Shown here one piece after another: positions 1 to 5,583 of a DNA stretch of 12,516 nt. How positions within the stretch are numbered: position 1 is the stretch's first letter; each line of letters begins with the position of its first letter. This stretch comes from Synergistaceae bacterium (GTDB lineage: Bacteria > Synergistota > Synergistia > Synergistales > Aminobacteriaceae). The stretch is taken from NCBI GenBank assembly GCA_017475805.1, contig JAFVEW010000100.1, forward strand, positions 1-12,516, in the 5' to 3' direction. The notes below the pieces were generated by a model, which saw nothing but the letters and a program-made list of their open reading frames with translations, did not search any database and was not told the DNA's origin. A program made the position numbers and the translations under genes.

Positions 1-78
1 GGAATAAATATTAATTCCAACAGCCCATGAACCTAAATATTGAACTAATGGATCGTTAAAAAATAATGGAGTTTTCAT
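1..78 (-). CDS. Unidentified partial protein, N-terminal 26 residues
   Basis: An open frame starts with ATG at 78-76 and runs off the left edge. The visible product begins MKTPLFFNDPLVQYLG and continues SWAVGINIYS. I do not recognise the family. It lies downstream of two phage replication genes on the same strand, so it may be a further phage gene. No Shine-Dalgarno sequence precedes the ATG: the upstream 30 bases are nearly all A and T. A promoter-like TATAAA lies about 30 bases upstream. The frame is only 78 bases long in view, so it could be fortuitous. Confidence 0.4.
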   Translation of the reverse strand, partial: MKTPLFFNDPLVQYLGSWAVGINIYS

Positions 79-145
79 TTTTTTTATTTTTATTTTTACA
101 TTTTTAATTTATAAAAAATATTTTTTTTCGTGAAAATTTTTATTT
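79..145. other. Almost pure A/T tract, candidate unwinding element or promoter region
   Basis: These 67 bases contain only a handful of G or C residues and many homopolymeric T runs on the plus strand. The tract separates the partial gene at the left edge from the phage DUF6475-like gene and directly abuts 11-bp phased TGTCGCA repeats at 146-178. An A/T tract next to phased repeats is the usual architecture of an iteron origin, but it could equally be a simple upstream promoter region for the leftmost gene. The composition is seen directly; the function is inferred. Confidence 0.4.
108..136 (-). promoter_or_regulatory. Candidate sigma-70-type promoter for the leftmost gene
   Basis: Reading the minus strand, TTTTCA (136-131) and TATAAA (113-108) are separated by 17 bases. 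Transcription would start near 100 and reach the ATG at 78. The phased TGTCGCA repeats begin just upstream of the -35 position, where an activator or operator would sit. Such matches are easily found by chance in so A/T-rich a tract, so confidence is low. Confidence 0.25.
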
Positions 146-178
146 TGTCGCACTCATGTCGCATGTATGTCACACTGT
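146..178. repeat. Three tandem 11-bp repeats with TGTCGCA core
   Basis: Three consecutive 11-base units begin TGTCGCA (146), TGTCGCA (157) and TGTCACA (168). A degenerate fourth GTCGC follows at 181-185, one base out of phase. The repeats overlap the stop codon of the DUF6475-like gene (TGA at 172-170). The minus-strand core, TGCGACA, is the same core found at 11-bp spacing inside the replication-initiator gene around 1311-1362. The 11-bp period places the cores on about one face of the helix, as expected for cooperative protein-binding sites. Confidence 0.65.
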
Positions 179-766
179 AAGTCGCTTAAAATTTTCTGTA
201 ATTAATTTATCTGTTTCAACATCAAAAATTTCCCGCTTAAAATTTCTGCCTTTTCTTTTAGCGTAAATTTCTTCTTCGGACGGAAAATATGAACAGACTT
301 TTATTTTTCCAGGTTCAAAATCCCATGAAGCGCAACGTTCGCCGATCTTAAAAAATTTTTGAAATTCTGCGCCTTTGAAACTTTCATTAGAATCATCGAC
401 AGACCAAAAAATTTTTTCCCAGCCTCCCATTTTTTCGATTGCAAAATGAATAGCAGGAACAGGGAATCTAATTGCTTTGCGAAGTTTATATTTTCGTTTT
501 GCTTTCATGACTAAAGCCCAAGCAAGCGCGGCTCTTTCGTCGGGAGTTCCCTCGATTTGCCGGATTATGTCAGCAAGTGTTGGAAAAAATTTTTCACTTC
601 GGCAATGAGCGTTTAAGGCTTTTGCGACAACATCGAGCGGATACTGCGAAAGGCTTGTGAATAAAGCTGTCTTCATTCGCGATAAATCTTTTCCGCCCGG
701 CATAATTGTCAGGTCATTGACGAAATCAAGAATTTCATCGAAAGCCTGGCGATCGTTCTCCGTCAC
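170..766 (-). CDS. DUF6475-like phage protein of the replication module
   Basis: The product resembles the phage family DUF6475, found beside replication genes in many phages. Family-like features, numbered from the longest frame, are FFPTLADIIRQIEG near 73-86, an AxLAWxLVMKA segment near 93-102, and PAIHFAIEKMGGW near 116-128 followed by an EFQKFF segment. The biochemical role is unknown. The frame extends upstream to a TTG at 805 with no ribosome site. I prefer GTG at 766-764, giving 198 residues, because AAGGTGA lies about five bases before it. With that start the gene overlaps the upstream initiator gene by 32 bases (71 with the TTG), which indicates translational coupling. The C-terminal third is rich in Lys and Arg. 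Confidence 0.75.
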   Translation of the reverse strand: MTENDRQAFDEILDFVNDLTIMPGGKDLSRMKTALFTSLSQYPLDVVAKALNAHCRSEKFFPTLADIIRQIEGTPDERAALAWALVMKAKRKYKLRKAIRFPVPAIHFAIEKMGGWEKIFWSVDDSNESFKGAEFQKFFKIGERCASWDFEPGKIKVCSYFPSEEEIYAKRKGRNFKREIFDVETDKLITENFKRLTV

Positions 767-1853
767 CGGCTTCACCTTCCCCGACAACGTTGTATTCAGC
801 GTCAATAGCGTTTGAATTTTTTGCGCGGTGTTTAGCTAAAATTTCCTCGATTGAGCTTGCTCTCGGCTCACTTTGAGCGGCTTGTTGAGCTTTTTGCTTA
901 GAGACCCTGTTGTCATAGCGGCCTTCGAGAATTTTCACGAGATTGTGTTCGTTTAGCAGCCAGTCAAGCGTGAACCAGTTGCGCTCCTGAATGCTTTTTC
1001 GCAAAAACTCTGATGCGCTGATACGGTCAAAAATTTCTTGCCACCAGCGGAATTTGTTTCGGTCAGGCGACGAATTTAGCAAGGCTTCGAGAGCTTTTTC
1101 ACGCGGCAAAGTTTGCTTCAAGACTTTTGCAAAGCCCAGTGGAGCAAGTCTTGTGTTCCAGAGCGAGACAATTTCGCCGAGATTAATTTTTTCTTTTTCG
1201 GCTTCAGCAGCTGCAGCAAATTTTTTCGGGGCGGGCTGGGCGGGGCTGCTGCTGTTGTGTACTGTTTTGTTTTGTTCTGTTTCTGTTGTGTTCTGTTGTG
1301 TTCTGTAGCCCTGCGACAAACCTGCGACACCTCCATCTGTCGCGCGCGACAGATCTGCGACAATTTTTTTATTTTGATTTTCTTCAGTGTTTACAAGGTT
1401 TGAAACTTCATTAGATTCAGATTTTTCCGCACGAACTTTTGAAGAATTTTCGTCTTTTTTAGCAGAAATTTTTGTCGAATTATTTTTTCTTTCTTGAGCT
1501 TTTCTTTTTCGATTCTTTTCTCTTTTTTCGACGAGTCTCCCGCTGTATTTATCCCAGTCATGAATAAAAATATTTCCAGACTCATCTTTTTCAATAAATC
1601 CGCACGTACCTCCAGGACCACAGTCAATCATCGCGCTTAAAAATTCTTCAGGATCGCCGTCCCATTGAACAGCGTCGGCAAGGTCATAGGCATCGTATTT
1701 TGAAAGATCGCCGTTTTCAGCGTAGTCTAACGCCCACCACCAAAGCAAAAACAAATGCCCAACCGCCTGCGGAATAGAAATTTTTAACATTCTCGCAAAA
1801 CGCTTGGTCTTAGGATGTCGCGGTAACTCTTGATGGGCTTCAAGCCATGCCAA
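735..1853 (-). CDS. Phage replication initiator / helicase loader, lambda-O-like organisation
   Basis: The 372-residue product has three parts. Residues 1-105 look like a winged-helix DNA-binding domain of the phage replisome-organiser type (HPKTKRFARML, AVGHLFLLWWWALDYAENGDLS, IHDWDKYSGRLVEKR). Residues 106-222 are a charged, low-complexity linker rich in K, E, S, N, T and Q. Residues 225-313 form a C-terminal domain ending WFTLDWLLNEHNLVKILEGRYDNR, a pattern typical of phage helicase-loader or primosome proteins. The role would be to bind an origin and bring the host or phage DnaB helicase. The start is TTG at 1853: GAAGGAG lies nine bases upstream and the nearby ATG is out of frame. The linker coding region carries the phased iteron-like repeats described separately, recalling the lambda origin inside gene O. 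Family membership is recognised by pattern only. Confidence 0.8.
   Translation of the reverse strand: MAWLEAHQELPRHPKTKRFARMLKISIPQAVGHLFLLWWWALDYAENGDLSKYDAYDLADAVQWDGDPEEFLSAMIDCGPGGTCGFIEKDESGNIFIHDWDKYSGRLVEKREKNRKRKAQERKNNSTKISAKKDENSSKVRAEKSESNEVSNLVNTEENQNKKIVADLSRATDGGVAGLSQGYRTQQNTTETEQNKTVHNSSSPAQPAPKKFAAAAEAEKEKINLGEIVSLWNTRLAPLGFAKVLKQTLPREKALEALLNSSPDRNKFRWWQEIFDRISASEFLRKSIQERNWFTLDWLLNEHNLVKILEGRYDNRVSKQKAQQAAQSEPRASSIEEILAKHRAKNSNAIDAEYNVVGEGEAGDGERSPGFR
1271..1306. repeat. 10-bp T/G-rich tandem repeat inside the initiator gene
   Basis: The unit TTCTGTTGTG occurs perfectly at 1281-1290 and 1291-1300, followed by a partial unit TTCTGT at 1301-1306. A related TTTGTTCTGT precedes it at 1271-1280. 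The period is not a multiple of three, so the encoded linker (about residues 183-195: QQNTTETEQNK) is not itself a clean repeat. The tract shows strong strand asymmetry (T/G on plus) and directly abuts the GCGACA iterons. Confidence 0.7.
1311..1365. repeat. Iteron-like array: GCGACA cores on an 11-bp period, candidate phage origin
   Basis: GCGACA cores begin at 1313, 1324, 1346 and 1357, with spacings of 11, 22 and 11 bases. The flanking sequence at three of them is CTGCGACA. The missing unit at 1335 carries the core inverted, as TGTCGC (1338-1343), and forms a 20-bp perfect palindrome with its neighbour (1335-1354). A T-rich tract follows at 1363-1380. The array lies within codons 163-181 of the replication initiator. 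Iterons plus an asymmetric A/T tract inside the linker of an O-like gene match the known lambda origin plan; origin function here is inferred. Confidence 0.6.
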
Positions 1854-1908
1854 AACTTTTCACTCCTTCATAAATTTTCCTGAATTAAATTTTTAAGCTG
1901 AGGCTTTT

Positions 1909-1914
1909 ATTATA
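1909..1914 (-). promoter_or_regulatory. Consensus -10 box upstream of the phage replication genes
   Basis: On the minus strand a perfect TATAAT occupies 1914-1909, and the TTG start of the initiator gene lies about 55 bases downstream. The matching -35 region (GTATTA or nearby at about 1937-1932) is poor, so the site may need an activator. The preceding ACT-domain gene ends only 34 bases upstream on the same strand and no terminator hairpin is evident, so read-through from that gene is also possible. Confidence 0.4.
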
Positions 1915-1948
1915 CGTTTATTCTAAAAATTTAATACGGTAATTTTTC

Positions 1949-2401
1949 TCAGACTCCGAAAACTTTTTCAAGAGCTTCGAGTCCTTCGCGAGCTTTCGTG
2001 AGGCTGACGATGCAGATTGCGCTCTCTAAAGTAGAATTAATAATTTCAATATTCGCCCCGACTGATGCGAGAGTAGCGAAAATTTTTGCGAGAGTGTCTG
2101 CAGCTGATTGAGTGTCAAAGCCGACCGTTATAGCCGCGACTTCCGTTGCGAATGAAACTCCCTGACCGCCGACTTTTTCAGAAACTTCGCGGCATACAGG
2201 GATCATTTCATCAAGACTGTCTTTATTGATAAGAAAAGAAAGGTCGCTTCGTCCGCCGCGCATAGTGTTTTGAGTTACCATGTTAATTTTTACGGAATGG
2301 CGCGACAGTTCATTAAAAATTTCTGCGGCAATTCCCGGAACGTTCGGTAAACCCAAAAAGACAACGTGAACGCATTTATCATTGAAAATTATTTTGCTCA
2401 T
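1949..2401 (-). CDS. Stand-alone tandem ACT-domain protein, aspartokinase-regulatory-domain-like
   Basis: The 150-residue product consists of two ACT-type modules and nothing else. Module one (about 10-75) reads V.V.FLGLPNVPGIAAEIFNELSRHSVKINMVTQN and then RSDLSFLINKDSLDEM. Module two (about 85-150) reads ATEVAAITVGFDTQSAADTLAKIFATLASVGANIEIINST and ends LEALEKVFGV. The order and spacing match the C-terminal regulatory half (beta subunit) of aspartate kinase, without the kinase domain. It could sense an amino acid or act as a separate regulatory chain, but no partner is visible in the window. ATG at 2401 is preceded by GGAGA about twelve bases away. The gene is divergent from the Mrp operon. 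Confidence 0.85.
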   Translation of the reverse strand: MSKIIFNDKCVHVVFLGLPNVPGIAAEIFNELSRHSVKINMVTQNTMRGGRSDLSFLINKDSLDEMIPVCREVSEKVGGQGVSFATEVAAITVGFDTQSAADTLAKIFATLASVGANIEIINSTLESAICIVSLTKAREGLEALEKVFGV

Positions 2402-2462
2402 AAAAAATTTTATTCTCCGTTCTTAAAAGAATTTTTGGCGGAATAAATTTTATAACTTGCTG

Positions 2463-2471
2463 TGCTAAAAT
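2463..2471 (+). promoter_or_regulatory. Candidate extended -10 promoter for the Mrp operon
   Basis: TGCTAAAAT at 2463-2471 fits an extended -10 element (TGn followed by TAAAAT). No good -35 is present at the normal distance. Transcription would start near 2478, leaving a leader of roughly 55 bases before the TTG start of mrpE at 2534. The match is short and the surroundings are A/T-rich. Confidence 0.35.
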
Positions 2472-2533
2472 TAAAATCAATTTTTCTTTCAAATCCCAAA
2501 ATTTTTTTCAAAAATTATGCAGGAGGCCGACGA

Positions 2534-3010
2534 TTGATTCTAATTTACTTTTCTTTATGGTTAATATTTAACGGCAGAGTTACGTTTGAAATTTTAGCGG
2601 CTGGCGTTTTGATTTCGTTTTTGCTCGACTTGTTCGTGAAGAATTTTTTGAAAATCAATTTGACCGGCGCGGCTTTAATTAGATTTTTGAAAATTTTTCC
2701 TGAAGTTTTAATTTACGTTATAGTTCTTCTTATTGAAATAGTCAAAGCTAATATAGCTATCTCGAAATTAGTCGTTGCTCCTAAAATTTCAGTTGAGCCT
2801 TGCCTTGTGAAATTCAAATCTTCGTTAAAGACACATGCGGCTCGGGTTGCTCTTGCAAATTCAATAACGCTGACGCCTGGAACAATAACTGTAGAACTTA
2901 AAGATAATGAATTTTTAGTTCACGCTTTGACAAGAGAAATAGCAGAAGGTCTGCAAGGTTCTTTATTTGAAAGACTCTTAAAACGAATGGAGAGAAAAAT
3001 TCATGCCTGA
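2534..3010 (+). CDS. mrpE: Mrp/Mnh cation-proton antiporter subunit E
   Basis: This is a small integral membrane subunit of the Mrp antiporter. Hydrophobic segments cover about residues 1-25 and 45-75 of the product, and the family signature SITLTPGTITVE is present near residue 110, ahead of a soluble C-terminal tail. The same frame is open back to a GTG at 2462 that has no ribosome site. A perfect AGGAGG at 2521-2526 sits seven bases before TTG at 2534, giving 158 residues, the usual MrpE length, so I chose the TTG. It is the first gene of the Mrp operon and overlaps mrpF by 8 bases. Confidence 0.9.
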   Translation: MILIYFSLWLIFNGRVTFEILAAGVLISFLLDLFVKNFLKINLTGAALIRFLKIFPEVLIYVIVLLIEIVKANIAISKLVVAPKISVEPCLVKFKSSLKTHAARVALANSITLTPGTITVELKDNEFLVHALTREIAEGLQGSLFERLLKRMERKIHA

Positions 3011-3299
3011 TATAAATTTAATTAAAAATTTTATTCTTGTCGGAGCCGCGATATTTTTATCGATTACAGTTTTTATTTGCCTGATGAGAGCCGCGCTCGG
3101 GCCTCGATTTTCAGACAGAATAATAGCCGCGAGCATGACAGGAACGCAAATAATTTTATTGATTTCAGTTTTAGCTGTTATTGTCGGCGAAGATTATCTT
3201 GCGGATATATGTTTAATTTACGCGATTATAAGTTTTCTCTCGATAGTCGTGCTTGCGCGTTCAGTTATTGAGAGAAAAGAGGAGGACGAAGAAGAATGA
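3003..3299 (+). CDS. mrpF: Mrp/Mnh antiporter subunit F
   Basis: The 98-residue product has three hydrophobic segments (about 7-27, 35-58, 60-84), the usual MrpF topology, and the family-like CLMRAALGPRFSDRIIAASMTGTQ segment after the first helix. The C-terminus is acidic (KEEDEEE). GGAGA lies nine bases before the ATG, which is located within the end of mrpE. The stop codon overlaps the ATG of mrpG, so translation of E, F and G is probably coupled. Confidence 0.92.
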   Translation: MPDINLIKNFILVGAAIFLSITVFICLMRAALGPRFSDRIIAASMTGTQIILLISVLAVIVGEDYLADICLIYAIISFLSIVVLARSVIERKEEDEEE

Positions 3300-3643
3300 T
3301 TAGGATTATTATCGCTGGAATTTTTATAGCGTCTGGACTCTTTACGCTTGGAATTTCAGTTGTAGGAATTTTCAGATTTTCGACTATGTTAAACCGCGTT
3401 CATGTTGCTTCAAAATGCGATACGATGGCAACATTGCTCATTCTCACGGGATTAATAATAATGTCGGGACTCACGATTTTTTCATTGAAATTATGTTTAG
3501 TGATTATTTTTTTATGGCTTTGCAATCCCGTAGCGAGTCATTTAATCGCTCGTGCCGAAGTCATGACTAACCCGAATTTGAATTTAATCTGTGATTCTAT
3601 AGATTTAACACAAGGAGATGAAATTAAAAATGATGATAATTGA
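3296..3643 (+). CDS. mrpG: Mrp/Mnh antiporter subunit G
   Basis: The 115-residue product carries the MnhG/PhaG pattern: an N-terminal membrane helix, then GIFRFSTMLNRVHVASKCDTMATLLILTGLI, then a third helix ending NPVASHLIARA (about residues 78-88). In the complex this subunit sits with E and F as a small structural module. GAGGAGG lies eight bases upstream of the ATG, which overlaps the mrpF stop as ATGA. The 3' end contains AAGGAGATGA, which serves the next gene. Confidence 0.92.
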   Translation: MIRIIIAGIFIASGLFTLGISVVGIFRFSTMLNRVHVASKCDTMATLLILTGLIIMSGLTIFSLKLCLVIIFLWLCNPVASHLIARAEVMTNPNLNLICDSIDLTQGDEIKNDDN

Positions 3644-3893
3644 ATGGCTGCTATTAATTTTTTTGATCGTCTGTGCGATTGCCGTTTCGATTTCAAAAAA
3701 TTTGCTGAACTCCGTAATAATTTTCATGAGCTACAGCTTAGTTATGGCGGTTATATGGGTTTTGTTACGTTCGCCGGACTTAGCAATAACAGAAGCAGCG
3801 GTCGGCGCAGGAGTTACGAGCGTGCTTTTCTTTTTGGCTTTGCGAAAAATCGGACAGATAGGGCATGAAAAAGAAGAAAGAAAAGAAAATTAA
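3630..3893 (+). CDS. MbhD-like (DUF4040) subunit of the Mrp complex
   Basis: The 87-residue product corresponds to the MbhD/DUF4040 domain, which in canonical MrpA is part of the long C-terminal region. The key stretch is LLRSPDLAITEAAVGAGVTSVLFFLALRK (about 50-78), including the conserved PD.A.TEA.VGAG pattern, after two membrane helices. An ATG at 3618 touches the ribosome site AAGGAG (3612-3617) and cannot be used with it. ATG at 3630 lies at a workable distance, so I prefer it. The gene overlaps the mrpG end by 14 bases. Its presence as a separate gene indicates a dispersed MrpA. Confidence 0.85.
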   Translation: MMIIEWLLLIFLIVCAIAVSISKNLLNSVIIFMSYSLVMAVIWVLLRSPDLAITEAAVGAGVTSVLFFLALRKIGQIGHEKEERKEN

Positions 3894-3909
3894 AAATTAG
3901 GAGTTAGAA

Positions 3910-4581
3910 ATGAAAAAATTTCAAAAATTTTTAACTTGTCTAATTTGTTCCATATTACTTACGACTCTTCCTGCTCTTGCTGCTAAAAAAGACAAAGCTC
4001 AAGCTCTATATGATTTAGGTTACGCCTATGCTAACGGCAACGGAGTCGAACGGGATATTAATGAAGCCTTCAAATTTTATAAAAAAGCCGCTGAGAAAGG
4101 TCATAAAGAAGCTCAATTTCTTATGGGAGTTATGTATGACGAAGGCATCGGAACACGAAGGAACAAATCCGAAGCTCTTAAATGGTTTCAAAAGTCAGCT
4201 AAACAAGGACTTGCAAAAGCTCAATATAACGTCGGATTTATGTATCAAAAAGGCGACGGAGTTAAACAAAATTTTCCAGAGGCCGCAAAATGGTATCGAA
4301 AAGCTGCCGAGCAAGGACTCGCTGAGGCTCAACATAATTTAGGCTGCATGTACGGACGCGGCGAAGGAGTCAAGCAGAATTTTTCTGAAGCTGTCAGATG
4401 GTATAGAAAAGCCGCTGAACAAAATCTGCCTCAAGCTCAATATAATTTAGGGCTTAGCTATTACAACGGCGACGGCATCACGAAAAATCTTTCAGAAGCT
4501 CTTAAATGGTGGCGAATGGCTGCTAATCAGGGAGATTATGATAGTCAAAGAGTTCTCACGGAACTTGGCGAAACTTGGTAG
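3910..4581 (+). CDS. Secreted Sel1-like repeat protein encoded inside the Mrp operon
   Basis: The 223-residue product has a signal peptide (about 1-24, cleavage near PALA-A) with no lipobox cysteine, so a periplasmic or exported soluble protein is expected. Five Sel1-type 36-residue repeats follow in exact register at 32-67, 68-103, 104-139, 140-175 and 176-211, each on the plan AQxxLGxMYxxGxGVxxNxxEAxxWYRKAAEQG, with a short cap LTELGETW. Such repeats form alpha-helical solenoids for protein-protein contact; the partner is unknown. It lies 16 bases after the MbhD-like gene and 21 before the MrpB fusion, so it is co-transcribed. Sel1 proteins are not recognised Mrp subunits, which makes the placement odd. 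GGAG precedes the ATG at a short spacing. Confidence 0.92.
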   Translation: MKKFQKFLTCLICSILLTTLPALAAKKDKAQALYDLGYAYANGNGVERDINEAFKFYKKAAEKGHKEAQFLMGVMYDEGIGTRRNKSEALKWFQKSAKQGLAKAQYNVGFMYQKGDGVKQNFPEAAKWYRKAAEQGLAEAQHNLGCMYGRGEGVKQNFSEAVRWYRKAAEQNLPQAQYNLGLSYYNGDGITKNLSEALKWWRMAANQGDYDSQRVLTELGETW

Positions 4582-4602
4582 GCTCGAAAGGAGATAAAAA
4601 TT

Positions 4603-5580
4603 TTGAACAGAGAATTAAAATTAATTTGGAAAAAATTTTTTAACTGGGTTGTCGGCAACGGTCCGAGACCTGAAAATGAAGTTATACCGCCTGAAGCTCC
4701 GCCGGATTTGCCTTTCACTCAAAAACCTAATGATAAATATTCGCGTTTTCATGAAGCTACACTCAAAGAACGCTATAATCAATGGCTCGAAATTCACGGG
4801 CTTCATATTTTTTCGATTTTATATTCGGCTTTGAGCATTTTAACCTGCGTCGTTATTGTCTGTCTTTTGCTTGCAACTGTCGCGGAACTTCCGCCGTTCG
4901 GTCATGAAAGAAACCCCGCTAATAACGAGGTAGTCCGCCGTTATGTCGAACACGGAGGCCATGAAACAGGAGCTCAGAATATAGTCGCAGGATTAATTTT
5001 AGATTACAGAGCTTTTGATACATTCGGAGAGTCTTCGGTTTTGTTCACAGCTGCCGTTAGCGTTTTGATGATTTTAGGAAAGTCAAGACGAAATCGAATT
5101 AAGAAAACTCCTTCATTAAAATCAATTACATCGGACAGAAGCCTTTTGCAACGTGCTCCTCCGTTTGAAGAACCTATTTTGCGCGGTGTAGCTTCTCTTT
5201 CAATTCCAGCAATTTTAATGATGGGCTGCGTCGTCGTCATCAACGGGCATTTAACACCTGGCGGAGGTTTTTCAGGCGGCGCGATTCTCAGCACGGCTCT
5301 AATTTTAGCAGCGAACGCTTACGGCTCAGAACGAGTCCGTGCATTTTTTAACGAAAGAACTTTTATTGTTTTAAGTTCAACTGCTTTAATGATTTATGGA
5401 CTTTCAAAAGGCTATTCATTTTTCACGGGCGCCAATCAATTTCACTCAATCATTCCCAAAGGCACGGTCGGAAATATTTTAAGCGCAGGTTTAATTCTTC
5501 CACTTAATATTTGCGTCGGTTTGATTGTCGCAGGGACTCTCTACACATTCTATTCGCTTTTTAATAAAGGAGATTTATAA
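4603..5580 (+). CDS. mrpB: MbhE-MnhB fusion subunit of the Mrp antiporter
   Basis: The 325-residue product joins two membrane modules. Residues about 68-160 match MbhE, the end of canonical MrpA: LPPFG near 96-100, then ETGAQNIVAGLILDYRAFDTFGESSVLFTA (121-150). Residues about 190-320 match MnhB/MrpB: ILRGVASLSIPAILMMGCVVVINGHLTPGGGFSGGAILSTALILAANAYG. The two are linked by a basic segment (KSRRNRIKK). An N-terminal proline-rich hydrophilic extension of about 65 residues precedes the first helix and is unusual. The start is TTG at 4603, with AAGGAG nine bases upstream. The fusion supplies MrpB plus the C-terminal part of MrpA. Confidence 0.9.
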   Translation: MNRELKLIWKKFFNWVVGNGPRPENEVIPPEAPPDLPFTQKPNDKYSRFHEATLKERYNQWLEIHGLHIFSILYSALSILTCVVIVCLLLATVAELPPFGHERNPANNEVVRRYVEHGGHETGAQNIVAGLILDYRAFDTFGESSVLFTAAVSVLMILGKSRRNRIKKTPSLKSITSDRSLLQRAPPFEEPILRGVASLSIPAILMMGCVVVINGHLTPGGGFSGGAILSTALILAANAYGSERVRAFFNERTFIVLSSTALMIYGLSKGYSFFTGANQFHSIIPKGTVGNILSAGLILPLNICVGLIVAGTLYTFYSLFNKGDL

Positions 5581-5583
5581 ATC

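Noticed and set aside
1311..1362. Short CRISPR array
   Set aside because: Units are only 8 bases of repeat with 3-base gaps, far too short for repeats and spacers, and they lie within a coding sequence.
991..1403. Overlapping plus-strand open frames opposite the replication initiator, with Phe/Cys/Val-rich products
   Set aside because: They are reverse-strand shadows of the A- and C-rich linker coding sequence; the products are low-complexity and lack ribosome sites.
1391..1627. Minus-strand Lys-rich small protein within the initiator gene
   Set aside because: It is an out-of-frame reading of the initiator's basic linker with no independent start signal.
1872..1905. Possible attachment site or terminator from the imperfect CCT...AGG dyad
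   Set aside because: The inverted repeat is weak with several mismatches, has no T run in the right place, and has no second copy in the window.
2462..2533. N-terminal extension of MrpE from a GTG start
   Set aside because: No ribosome site precedes it, whereas TTG 2534 has a perfect AGGAGG and gives the family's normal length.
4028..4342. Alternative-frame protein inside the Sel1 gene
   Set aside because: It follows the repeat periodicity of the Sel1 gene in another frame and shows no family features or start signal.
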